From assembly GCA_902795555.1 (NCBI GenBank), contig CADBLV010000120.1, positions 1 through 5,469 of the forward strand: a stretch of 5,469 bases of DNA, given 5' to 3'. The notes beneath the pieces were generated by a model. The model was not told the origin of the DNA. It saw nothing but the letters and a program-made list of their open reading frames with translations, and searched no databases. How positions within the stretch are numbered: the stretch's first letter is position 1; the number at the start of each line of letters is the position of its first letter. Positions 1-5,438 of this stretch are shown one piece after another. The translations under genes were made by a program, and so were the position numbers. This DNA is from an uncultured Eubacteriales bacterium. Its GTDB lineage: Bacteria; Bacillota_A; Clostridia; Christensenellales; Aristaeellaceae.

Positions 1-120
1 ATTCCGACCCCGGATATGCTGGAAATCCTGCAACGGGCCGGAACCATCCGGGAGATGACCATTCAGCCGCAAAATATCGACTATATGATTGCCAGAATGT
101 ACCGGGAGATGGAATTGTGA
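1..120 (+). CDS. ABC transporter ATP-binding protein, C-terminal end only (partial)
   Basis: This is an open frame from the first base to the TGA at 118-120, giving the last 39 residues of a protein whose start lies outside the window. No Walker or signature motif is visible because those lie upstream. The identity rests on two points. First, the tail ends in REMTIQPQNIDYMIARMYRE, which resembles the C-terminal end of the COG4586-type ATPases that partner DUF990 permeases; these typically finish with a segment placing a conserved Tyr close to the C-terminus. Second, it is directly followed, with a 4-base overlap (GTGA), by two ABC-2-type permeases. It would bind and hydrolyse ATP on the cytoplasmic face to power the exporter encoded next. 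The context is strong; the sequence evidence alone is modest because so little of the protein is present. Confidence 0.72.
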   Translation: MPTPDMLEILQRAGTIREMTIQPQNIDYMIARMYREMEL

Positions 121-908
121 GAAGTTATCTTTCCGCCTTTCGCCTTCGCAGGAATATGGAACTGCAGTACCGGGGCGCCATGCTCGGCGGAATTGTCTGC
201 CAGATCATGTTCGGGCTGATTCTGATCGCGCTGTACAGAGCACTGTATACCGCCAAGCCGCAGGCGCTGCCGCTGGATCACGTGGTGACCTATGTCTGGA
301 TGCAGCAGGCTTTTTTCCGGATGCTTCTGGCCAGCGATCCGGATCTGCTGGACAAGATCCGTACGGGCGGGATTGCCTACGATCTGTGCCGTCCGCTAAA
401 CCTTTATTGGTTTTACTATGTCCGGATCGTGGCCCAGAAAATGACCGGCAGCCTGATGCGGGCGCTTCCGATGCTGATCTTCGCAAGCCTGCTGCCGAAA
501 GGCTGGGGAGTCAGCCTTCCCGTATCCCTGCCGGCGTTTCTGCTGAGTTTGCTGGCGCTCCTGCTGGGACTGCTGTGCGTTTCCGCGCTGGAGAACATTA
601 CGATGGCTTTCACCATGCGGACGCTGGATCCCCGCGGCATCCAGGCCATGCTGAACCTGCTGATGATGACGCTTTCCGGCAACATCCTGCCGCTGACGCT
701 GTTTCCGGACAGCTGGCAGAAAGTTATCACGCTGCTGCCATATGCTCAGCTTCTGGACGCGCCGATCCGGCTTTATACCGGGGATACTCCAGTCGGAGAG
801 GCCTCGCGGATTCTCGCCGTCCAGGCCGGATGGACTGTCGTGCTGACGGCGCTGGGCGTATGGATGTGGAACCGTCATCAGAAGCGGATTGTGCTGCAGG
901 GAGGATGA
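117..908 (+). CDS. ABC-2 type transporter permease, DUF990/ABC2_membrane_6-like (first of two)
   Basis: This is a 263-residue integral membrane subunit of an ABC exporter. The start is GTG at 117, inside the stop of the ATPase gene (GTGA overlap), with a GGGAG ribosome site at 104-108; this indicates translational coupling. By eye there are about six hydrophobic segments, near residues 20-43, 54-72, 98-125, 137-165, 175-197 and 232-251. There is no signal peptide. Between segments 2 and 3 lies IRTGGIAYDLCRPLN (residues 81-95), which matches the 'I-x-T/S-G-x-I/L-D-x-L-x-R-P' signature I associate with DUF990 permeases; the neighbouring permease has a matching version. The C-terminus is short and basic (NRHQKRI), consistent with a cytoplasmic tail. 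Length is normal for the family (about 260). It should pair with the next gene product to form the membrane channel. The cargo is unknown: characterised ABC-2 systems export drugs, lipids, peptides or polysaccharides, and nothing here decides among them. Confidence 0.85.
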   Translation: MRSYLSAFRLRRNMELQYRGAMLGGIVCQIMFGLILIALYRALYTAKPQALPLDHVVTYVWMQQAFFRMLLASDPDLLDKIRTGGIAYDLCRPLNLYWFYYVRIVAQKMTGSLMRALPMLIFASLLPKGWGVSLPVSLPAFLLSLLALLLGLLCVSALENITMAFTMRTLDPRGIQAMLNLLMMTLSGNILPLTLFPDSWQKVITLLPYAQLLDAPIRLYTGDTPVGEASRILAVQAGWTVVLTALGVWMWNRHQKRIVLQGG

Positions 909-911
909 CGG

Positions 912-1712
912 ATGAAGACTGTAAAGCTGTATCTGCGCTCCATGAAAATGCTGATGAAGTGTCAGCTTGAATATCCGCTGTCCTTTTTTCTGCAGACGCT
1001 GGCGCAGCTGGTGATGGAAGGCGGCGAAATGATGGCCGTGATCCTGATTATCGATCGCTTTGATCGCGTGAACCAGTGGGAAGCGGGAGATCTTTTCTTT
1101 TTCTTCGGGATCATGTCCGTCACATTCTATCTGACCGAGTGCTTCGGAAGAGGTATTACGGGCAATTTTCCGTACCTGATCCGATCAGGACAGCTGGATA
1201 CACTGCTCCTGCGCCCGCGGGGCGTGCTGACCCAGGTGCTTTGCAGTGCCGTGGATCCACGGCGGATCGCCTGCATCGCTGTCGGCACAGCTTCGCTGGT
1301 GATCGGATGCGGGCTGGCACAGGTGCGCTGGACTGCCCTGAAGGTATTCGCCATGGCGGAAGCGATCCTGCTCGGATCGATACTGATTCTGGGCCTGTTT
1401 CTGATCGAAGCAGTTTTCTGCATCTACAGCGTCAAATCCGTGGAGCTGGTGAACGCCCTGTCCTACGGGGGAAGAAGTGCCTGCGAATATCCTATCGATA
1501 TCTATCCGAGGCCCCTCCGGATTCTGTTTACTGCCGTTGCACCGTTCGCGCTGGTGCTTCATGCGCCGGCTTCCTATATCCTCGGTAAACCTCTGTACGG
1601 GTGGCCGGCGTGGACCGCGTTTGTATGCCCTCTGGCCGGTGCCGCATTCTTTGGACTGATTTATGTTGTGTTTCAGAAGGCCATGAGCTATTACCGCTCG
1701 ACTGGAAGCTGA
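912..1712 (+). CDS. ABC-2 type transporter permease, DUF990/ABC2_membrane_6 (second of two)
   Basis: This is a 266-residue membrane subunit, the likely heterodimer partner of the preceding permease. ATG at 912 is preceded by a strong AGGGAGG ribosome site (898-904), which lies within the end of the upstream gene; only 3 bases separate the two genes. Hydrophobic segments are visible near residues 22-47, 60-78, 119-136, 145-172, 203-224 and 232-254. Two family-type signatures are clear: LIRSGQLDTLLLRPRG (89-104), and a conserved C-terminal stretch beginning EYPIDIYPRPLRILF (192-206) and running on through AVAPFALVLHAPASYILGK (208-226). These fit the DUF990 / COG3694-type permeases, which occur with a second permease and a COG4586-type ATPase. 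That is the arrangement seen here. It would form half of the transmembrane pore. No substrate can be inferred. The operon appears to end after this gene, because about 165 bases without a gene follow before the next promoter. Confidence 0.9.
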   Translation: MKTVKLYLRSMKMLMKCQLEYPLSFFLQTLAQLVMEGGEMMAVILIIDRFDRVNQWEAGDLFFFFGIMSVTFYLTECFGRGITGNFPYLIRSGQLDTLLLRPRGVLTQVLCSAVDPRRIACIAVGTASLVIGCGLAQVRWTALKVFAMAEAILLGSILILGLFLIEAVFCIYSVKSVELVNALSYGGRSACEYPIDIYPRPLRILFTAVAPFALVLHAPASYILGKPLYGWPAWTAFVCPLAGAAFFGLIYVVFQKAMSYYRSTGS

Positions 1713-1876
1713 AGAACCAGGATATTCATGATGAGGCTGAGATCATCAGGAAACTTGCAGGTTTTATTTTTCAAATAAGGAAAAACGCCCTATTTTGTTT
1801 GAACGGAAGAAAACTGATGTTCCCGGAGCAGACCATCAAACAGGGGGATGGGAAGGAAAAACATTCTCTTTACCCG
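1713..1876 (+). other. Intergenic spacer after the exporter operon, with weak stem-loops (possible transcript end)
   Basis: No gene is visible. Two weak RNA structures could end or protect the exporter transcript. One is a 6-bp perfect stem, TGATGA (1729-1734) with TCATCA (1743-1748), loop 8, followed after some distance by a T-rich run at 1761-1771. The other is an imperfect A/T-rich stem between 1772-1780 and 1788-1796, followed by TTTGTTT. Neither is a convincing intrinsic terminator, because the first lacks an adjacent T-run and the second has a mismatched, weak stem. Termination somewhere in this stretch is plausible because a new promoter follows. Confidence 0.3.
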
Positions 1877-1905
1877 TTGCGTGAAAACGTTTGCTATGCT
1901 AAGAT
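1877..1905 (+). promoter_or_regulatory. Probable sigma-A-type promoter for the GH94 gene
   Basis: TTGCGT (1877-1882) and TAAGAT (1900-1905) are separated by 17 bases and read towards the phosphorylase. Each box is only a fair match to TTGACA/TATAAT. An overlapping alternative is the extended -10 TGCTATGCT (1892-1900) with TTTACC (1869-1874) further upstream, but that spacing (20) is long. Either choice puts transcription start near 1907-1912 and leaves a leader of about 200 bases before the ATG at 2109. The presence of an operator-like palindrome inside the spacer supports this being the real control region. Confidence 0.5.
1882..1895 (+). promoter_or_regulatory. LacI/CcpA-family operator-like palindrome (cre-like)
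   Basis: TGAAAACGTTTGCT matches 12 of 14 positions of the Bacillus-type cre consensus TGWAANCGNTNWCA (9 of the 11 informative positions) and has the central CG and AAACGTTT core typical of LacI-family operators. It lies between the proposed -35 and -10 boxes, where binding would block RNA polymerase. This fits control of a sugar phosphorylase either by carbon catabolite repression or by a dedicated LacI-type regulator. No such regulator gene is in the window, and the sequence cannot tell the two apart. Confidence 0.5.
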
Positions 1906-1935
1906 GATACATAAGCGACCGAAGCCGTGCCACAG

Positions 1936-2076
1936 TCCAAAGCGGAACGAATTCCGGAATCGGGCCGCACTCAGAACCGGAACAATATTCCGGGATCGAA
2001 CCATGGTCTGAAACGGAACGAATTCCGGGGCAAGGCACGCTCAGAACCCGAACAATATTCCGGAACCGGGACATGG
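1936..2076 (+). repeat. Four tandem ~35-bp units with CGGAA/TTCCG dyads in the GH94 leader
   Basis: Units start at 1936, 1971, 2007 and 2041 and are 35, 36, 34 and about 36 bases long. Each begins TC, has the CGG (CCG in unit 4) exactly seven bases later, and then an inverted repeat. Units 1 and 3 carry CGGAA-CGAA-TTCCG (1943-1956, 2014-2027). Units 2 and 4 carry CCGGAA-CAATA-TTCCGG (1977-1993) or its one-mismatch version (2047-2063). Units 2 and 4 also share a CATGG end, so the array looks like a duplicated 70/71-bp pair. Dyad centres are spaced 35.5, 35.5 and 34.5 bases. Further palindromes (ATTCCGGAAT at 1951-1960; TTCCGGAA at 2058-2065) join units. The array lies downstream of the proposed transcription start, so it could act as DNA operators or as hairpins in the leader RNA. 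Function is unknown. Confidence 0.85.
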
Positions 2077-2092
2077 GACGGCGACGAAAACG

Positions 2093-2099
2093 AAGGAGG
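2093..2099 (+). promoter_or_regulatory. Strong ribosome binding site deciding the GH94 start
   Basis: AAGGAGG lies 9 bases before the ATG at 2109, a good distance. It decides against the in-frame upstream ATG at 2073, which lies inside the last repeat unit, has no ribosome site and would add a 12-residue Arg/Lys-rich leader absent from the family. The ATG at 2102 is in another frame and too close to the ribosome site. Confidence 0.85.
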
Positions 2100-2108
2100 A
2101 AATGCCGG

Positions 2109-4496
2109 ATGAAATACGGGTATTTTGATGAAAAAGCAAGGGAATATGTGATTACCAATCCTGACACGCCGGCGCCATGGGCTAATTATCTCGGATCGCC
2201 GGATTACGGAGCGATTATCACCGTCAACGCCGGCGGATACAGCTTTGTGAAGAGCGGCGCCGCGGGACGGATTCTGCGATACACCTTCAATCAGTTTGAC
2301 GAACCCGGAAGGTATATCTATCTGCGGGACGAGGATACGGGCGACTTCTGGTCGGCCAGCTGGAAGCCGGTAAAAAAGTCGCTGGAAGACTATCATACCG
2401 AATGCCGTCACGGTACCAGCTATACCGAAATCATCAGCGAATATCAGGGAATCCGCAGCCGGGCGCTGTACTATGTGCCCATGGGGGCGACCCACGAAGT
2501 CTGGCGGATCAGCCTGGAAAACAAGACGGACCGTCCCAGGCGGATCAGCGTGTTCGGATATGCTGAGCTGACGACGGAAAGCTTCTATACCCAGGATCTG
2601 GTGAACATGCAGTATACCCAGTTTATCACCCGGACGGAATATCAGAACAATTTCATCCTGGAGCATATCAACGAATATTGCAACGTGCGGAAGGATGGCT
2701 CCAACGGCAGCGAGCGCTTTTTCGGAGCGGCCGGCGCGCCTGTGGTCAGCTATACCGGGCGACGGGAGCAGTTTCTAGGGCGGAACCGGTTTGACGCGCC
2801 GCAGGCGGTGGTTGACGGCCGATGCGACGACAGCCTGAACTACAACGGAAACCCGTGCGGGGCCCTGCAGATCAGCCTGACGCTCGAACCCGGAGAAGAA
2901 AAATGCGCTGCCTTCCTGCTGGGACAGAAAACAGAAGCCGAGGCGAAGGCCATCCTCCGGAACTATCAGGATGTGAAGGCGACCGTGGATCGGGAGGAAG
3001 CGGAACTGATCCGATACTGGCACGGGGAACTGGAGAATCTGCGGATCAACACGCCGGACAAGGACTTCGACGCCATGGTGAACACGTGGAACGCCTTCCA
3101 GTGCTTTACCACCTTTGTGTGGAGCCGGGCCGCCAGCCTGGTTTACTGCGGGGAACGGAACGGATACGGCTATCGCGACACCGTACAGGACATCCAGGGC
3201 ATCATGCATCTGGATCCGGAACTGGCCCGGAAACAGCTGACCTTCATGCTCAGCGCCCAGGTTCATCACGGGGCGGGGCTGCCTCTGGTGAAATATACCC
3301 ACAATCCGGGACACGAGGATACGCCCGAGCAGGAGAGCTATGTGAAAGAAACCGGGCATCCGAGCTATCGGGCGGACGACGCGCTGTGGCTTTTCCCGAC
3401 GGTGTACAAATACATTGCCGAAACCGGCAACACTGCCTACCTGGACGAGGAAATTCCCTTTGCAGATCATGACATCGGAACGGTTCGGGAACATCTGAAA
3501 CGCGCGATCAACTTCAGCATGACCCACCTGGGCACCCACGGCATGCCCGCCGGGCTGCACGCGGACTGGAATGACTGCCTGGTTCTCGGATCCCAGGGTG
3601 AGAGCACCTTCGTGGCTTTCCAGCTGTATTACGCGCTGAACATCATGAAGGAATTCTGCCGGGAGGAGCCGGAATATCTGCAGTATCTGGAGGAGAGTGC
3701 TGAAAAACTGCTGGCGATTCTGAATGAAAAATGCTTTGAAGGGGATCGGTTTATCCGCGGATTCCGGGACACCGGGGATATCATCGGCAGCAAGAAGGAC
3801 CGGGAGGCCAGCATGTGGCTGAATCCCCAGAGCTGGGCCGTGATCAGCCGGGCTGCCTCAAAGGAACAGGCGGAAGCGGTACTGAAGACCGCGTATGAAA
3901 AGCTGAATACCCCCTATGGGCTGGAGCTGATGCAGCCCAGCTACCGATATGATTACTTCGAAGGCGCCCGGATGCGCCTGTTTAACCCGGGCACAAAGGA
4001 GAACGGCGGTATCTTCTGCCAGCCCCAGGGATGGGCCATTCTGGCGGAAGCGCTTTGCGGCCACGGCAACCGGGCTTTCAAATACTATCAGGAGAGCAGC
4101 CCGGCTACCTTTAACGCAGACGCGGACCGCCGGGTGATCGAACCGTATGTGCACGGACAGTTTATCGAAGGCCATGAAAGCCCCTTTGCCGGACGGAGCC
4201 ACGTACACTGGCTGACCGGTACAGCCAGTACCGTGATGGTCGGCTGCGTGGAGGGCATCCTCGGACTTCGGCCTGCGCCGCAGGGAATTGAAATTTCTCC
4301 GGCGATCCCCGATGAATGGGACGGGCTGACCATCGAGAAAACATTCCGCGGGAAAAAGCTGCACATCACTGTGGATAATCTGGCCCATCGGGAAGGCCAT
4401 CCCCGGAAGATCATCCTGAACGGAAAGGAACGGGAACCCGGTCTGATTCCGGCGGAGGAGCTTGGTGATGAGAACAGAATTACGGTTGTGATGTGA
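2109..4496 (+). CDS. GH94 inverting beta-glycoside phosphorylase (cellobiose/chitobiose phosphorylase type)
   Basis: This is a 795-residue cytoplasmic enzyme with no signal peptide. GH94 enzymes cleave a beta-linked di- or oligosaccharide with inorganic phosphate, inverting the configuration to give an alpha-sugar 1-phosphate plus a shortened sugar, which saves ATP. The N-terminus MKYGYFDEKAREYVITNP and the following PAPWANYLG and NAGGYSF are family hallmarks. Expected domains are an N-terminal beta-sandwich (to about 270), a helical linker, an (alpha/alpha)6 barrel (about 310-700) and a small C-terminal beta-sheet domain. The general acid is D489 in ADWNDCL (W487, N488, D489). R340 (WSR), R350, R356 and D357 (GYRDTVQD) and T703 (HWLTGT) match, by my recollection of Vibrio chitobiose phosphorylase, R333, R343, R349, D350 and T709. 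Its phosphate-contacting H644 aligns with Q638 here (GIFCQPQGW). Length is normal. The substrate (cellobiose, a cello-oligosaccharide, laminaribiose, chitobiose or another) cannot be fixed. It appears to be transcribed alone from a LacI/cre-type promoter. Confidence 0.93.
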   Translation: MKYGYFDEKAREYVITNPDTPAPWANYLGSPDYGAIITVNAGGYSFVKSGAAGRILRYTFNQFDEPGRYIYLRDEDTGDFWSASWKPVKKSLEDYHTECRHGTSYTEIISEYQGIRSRALYYVPMGATHEVWRISLENKTDRPRRISVFGYAELTTESFYTQDLVNMQYTQFITRTEYQNNFILEHINEYCNVRKDGSNGSERFFGAAGAPVVSYTGRREQFLGRNRFDAPQAVVDGRCDDSLNYNGNPCGALQISLTLEPGEEKCAAFLLGQKTEAEAKAILRNYQDVKATVDREEAELIRYWHGELENLRINTPDKDFDAMVNTWNAFQCFTTFVWSRAASLVYCGERNGYGYRDTVQDIQGIMHLDPELARKQLTFMLSAQVHHGAGLPLVKYTHNPGHEDTPEQESYVKETGHPSYRADDALWLFPTVYKYIAETGNTAYLDEEIPFADHDIGTVREHLKRAINFSMTHLGTHGMPAGLHADWNDCLVLGSQGESTFVAFQLYYALNIMKEFCREEPEYLQYLEESAEKLLAILNEKCFEGDRFIRGFRDTGDIIGSKKDREASMWLNPQSWAVISRAASKEQAEAVLKTAYEKLNTPYGLELMQPSYRYDYFEGARMRLFNPGTKENGGIFCQPQGWAILAEALCGHGNRAFKYYQESSPATFNADADRRVIEPYVHGQFIEGHESPFAGRSHVHWLTGTASTVMVGCVEGILGLRPAPQGIEISPAIPDEWDGLTIEKTFRGKKLHITVDNLAHREGHPRKIILNGKEREPGLIPAEELGDENRITVVM

Positions 4497-4591
4497 TTGA
4501 AGAGATATTCCGGGATCATCACGACGTGATGTGACGGTGAAATCATTCGTGAGATCATACAGACCGAAACGTGAGATGTGATCGAAAGAAT
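4497..4591 (+). other. Spacer between the GH94 gene and trmO with short repeats
   Basis: No gene and no good terminator are visible. It contains an exact 13-base copy (4505-4517, ATATTCCGGGATC) of the core of leader repeat unit 2 (1985-1997). It also has a 6-bp perfect inverted repeat CATCAC-GAC-GTGATG (4517-4531), whose 3-base loop and lack of a T-run make it a poor terminator. The 8-base CGTGAGAT occurs at 4548-4555 and 4570-4577, 22 bases apart. No convincing promoter is seen, so trmO may be read through from the phosphorylase gene or from a weak promoter here. Confidence 0.5.
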
Positions 4592-5254
4592 ATGAAAATC
4601 ATCGCGAGAATCCATAACGATTATGAAGAAAAGTTTGGGGTTCCGAGGCAGAGCGGCCTGGTTGAGCAGGTGATTTCCACGGTTGTGTTTGAACCAGAAT
4701 ATCGGGTTGAGGAAGCGCTTCGCGGGATCGAAGCGTTTTCTCATCTGTGGCTTGTGTGGCTGTTTGACCGGGCGGAGAGAGACACCTGGTCACCTACCGT
4801 GCGGCCGCCGAGGCTGGGCGGAAACAAACGGATGGGCGTTTTCGCTACCCGTTCGCCCTTCCGTCCCAATCCGATCGGGCTGAGCTGCGTGAAATTGCTG
4901 GAGACCGCGAAAACCCGGGAAGGAACCGTGCTGCGGGTCGGAGGCGCTGATTTGATGGACGGAACGCCGATTCTGGACATCAAGCCTTATCTGCCTTACG
5001 CGGACTGCCGTCCCGAAGCCCGGGGAGGTTTTACGGAAAGCGCTCCAAAGCGACGCGTTGCAGTGATCATTCCGGAATCCCTGCGGGGAAACCTGACGAA
5101 CGAACAGGCCGAGGCTCTGGAAGCTGTTTTGCGGGAGGACCCGCGTCCGGCCTATCAGGATGACCCGGAACGGGTGTACGGCTTCCGGTTCGGAGGAATG
5201 GAAATCCGTTTCCGGGTTCAAAACGGCGTGCTGATCGTGACAGACCTGAGATGA
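4592..5254 (+). CDS. trmO: tRNA (N6-threonylcarbamoyladenosine(37)-N6)-methyltransferase TrmO (TsaA/YaeB, UPF0066 family)
   Basis: This is a 220-residue protein that, in characterised relatives, uses S-adenosylmethionine to methylate t6A at position 37 of threonine tRNA, giving m6t6A and tuning decoding. Family motifs are unmistakable: FSHLW (49-53), VRPPRLGGNKRMGVFATRSP (70-89) continuing into FRPNPIGLS (90-98), MDGTPILDIKPYLPYAD (122-138), and the C-terminal RPAYQDDPERVYGFRF (185-200). The length is close to that of the E. coli protein (about 235). The N-terminal part forms the beta-barrel catalytic domain; the rest is the smaller C-terminal domain. ATG 4592 is chosen because MKIIARIHNDYEEKFGVPRQ fits the family N-terminus. 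A GTG at 4571 would add seven unrelated residues. Neither start has a good ribosome site (only GAAAGAA directly before the ATG), so expression may be low or depend on translation from upstream. It has no functional link to the phosphorylase. Confidence 0.95.
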   Translation: MKIIARIHNDYEEKFGVPRQSGLVEQVISTVVFEPEYRVEEALRGIEAFSHLWLVWLFDRAERDTWSPTVRPPRLGGNKRMGVFATRSPFRPNPIGLSCVKLLETAKTREGTVLRVGGADLMDGTPILDIKPYLPYADCRPEARGGFTESAPKRRVAVIIPESLRGNLTNEQAEALEAVLREDPRPAYQDDPERVYGFRFGGMEIRFRVQNGVLIVTDLR

Positions 5255-5273
5255 GATCGATTTGTGTCGATCT
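5254..5273 (+). terminator. Small stem-loop after trmO (weak transcript-end candidate)
   Basis: AGATCGA (5254-5260) and TCGATCT (5267-5273) form a perfect 7-bp stem with a 6-base loop (TTTGTG), beginning at the last base of the trmO stop codon. There is no T-run after it (the sequence continues ACGCACGG), so it is not a classical intrinsic terminator. It could protect the 3' end or be Rho-assisted. Confidence 0.35.
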
Positions 5274-5290
5274 ACGCACGGTGGTTTGAA

Positions 5291-5322
5291 CGGACGTTTC
5301 CGCGAGATTTCGGACGTTTTCC
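5291..5322 (+). repeat. Pair of 20-bp-spaced CGGACGTTT direct repeats
   Basis: CGGACGTTT occurs at 5291-5299 and 5311-5319, exactly 20 bases apart. The first copy extends into CGGA-CGTT-TCCG, a small inverted repeat (5291-5302); the second continues TTCC. The CGGA...TTCC layout is reminiscent of, but shorter than, the dyads in the GH94 leader. It lies about 90-120 bases upstream of the promoter at 5410. The rest of 5274-5409 holds no gene; it is notable only for an A-rich tract at 5372-5387. Confidence 0.4.
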
Positions 5323-5409
5323 CATGACTGCATATACAATTTCCGTGCTTTCGACGGTTCGCAAAACCCGGAAAAAAGAAAAAAAAATGTATTTACCCTG
5401 TTCTTCCTC

Positions 5410-5438
5410 TTGCAAAAACATACAAAATCTGGCATAAT
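5410..5438 (+). promoter_or_regulatory. Probable sigma-A-type promoter reading out of the window
   Basis: TTGCAA (5410-5415) and CATAAT (5433-5438) are separated by exactly 17 bases; they match the consensus at 4 of 6 and 5 of 6 positions. The spacer is A-rich, and a run of A (5372-5387) lies upstream, which could help as an UP-like element. Transcription would begin near 5444-5446, and the driven gene lies past the window end. The early transcript contains GCGGTT (5446-5451) facing AACCCGC (5459-5465), an imperfect stem with one bulged base that could be the start of a structured leader. Confidence 0.6.

Noticed and set aside
89..970. A 293-codon open frame overlapping the first permease in another frame, with an in-frame start.
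   Set aside because: Its translation is rich in Arg, Ala, Gly, Ser and Pro and lacks any family signature, whereas the 117-908 frame encodes a clear membrane protein with coupling to its neighbours. It is a GC-driven shadow frame.
1936..2076. CRISPR array as an explanation of the four regularly spaced repeats.
   Set aside because: The repeats are contiguous imperfect units without unique spacers, the conserved cores are only about 15 bases long, and no cas gene is near.
2073..2108. Upstream in-frame ATG extending the GH94 protein by 12 residues.
   Set aside because: It has no ribosome site, lies inside repeat unit 4 and would add a basic tail not found in the family; AAGGAGG points to 2109.
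1927..2112. A 61-codon open frame running through the tandem repeats.
   Set aside because: It has no ribosome site, and the encoded peptide simply reflects the repeated DNA. The unit lengths (34-36) are not multiples of three, so the repeats change frame, which argues against a coding repeat.
1790..2167. A 125-codon minus-strand frame across the leader.
   Set aside because: It runs through the promoter, the dyad array and the true GH94 start, and its peptide has no recognisable domain.
4088..4744. A 218-codon minus-strand frame across the end of the GH94 gene, the spacer and the start of trmO.
   Set aside because: It is antisense to two clearly identified genes, with no domain in its translation and no ribosome site noted.
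5317..5340. TACAAT (5335-5340) as a second promoter -10 box.
   Set aside because: The only T-rich -35-like sequence (TTTTCC, 5317-5322) lies just 12 bases away; no suitable -35 is found at 16-18 bases.
5387..5437. A 16-codon open frame starting after the A-rich tract.
   Set aside because: It overlaps the -35 and -10 boxes of the exit promoter and has no family or conservation support.
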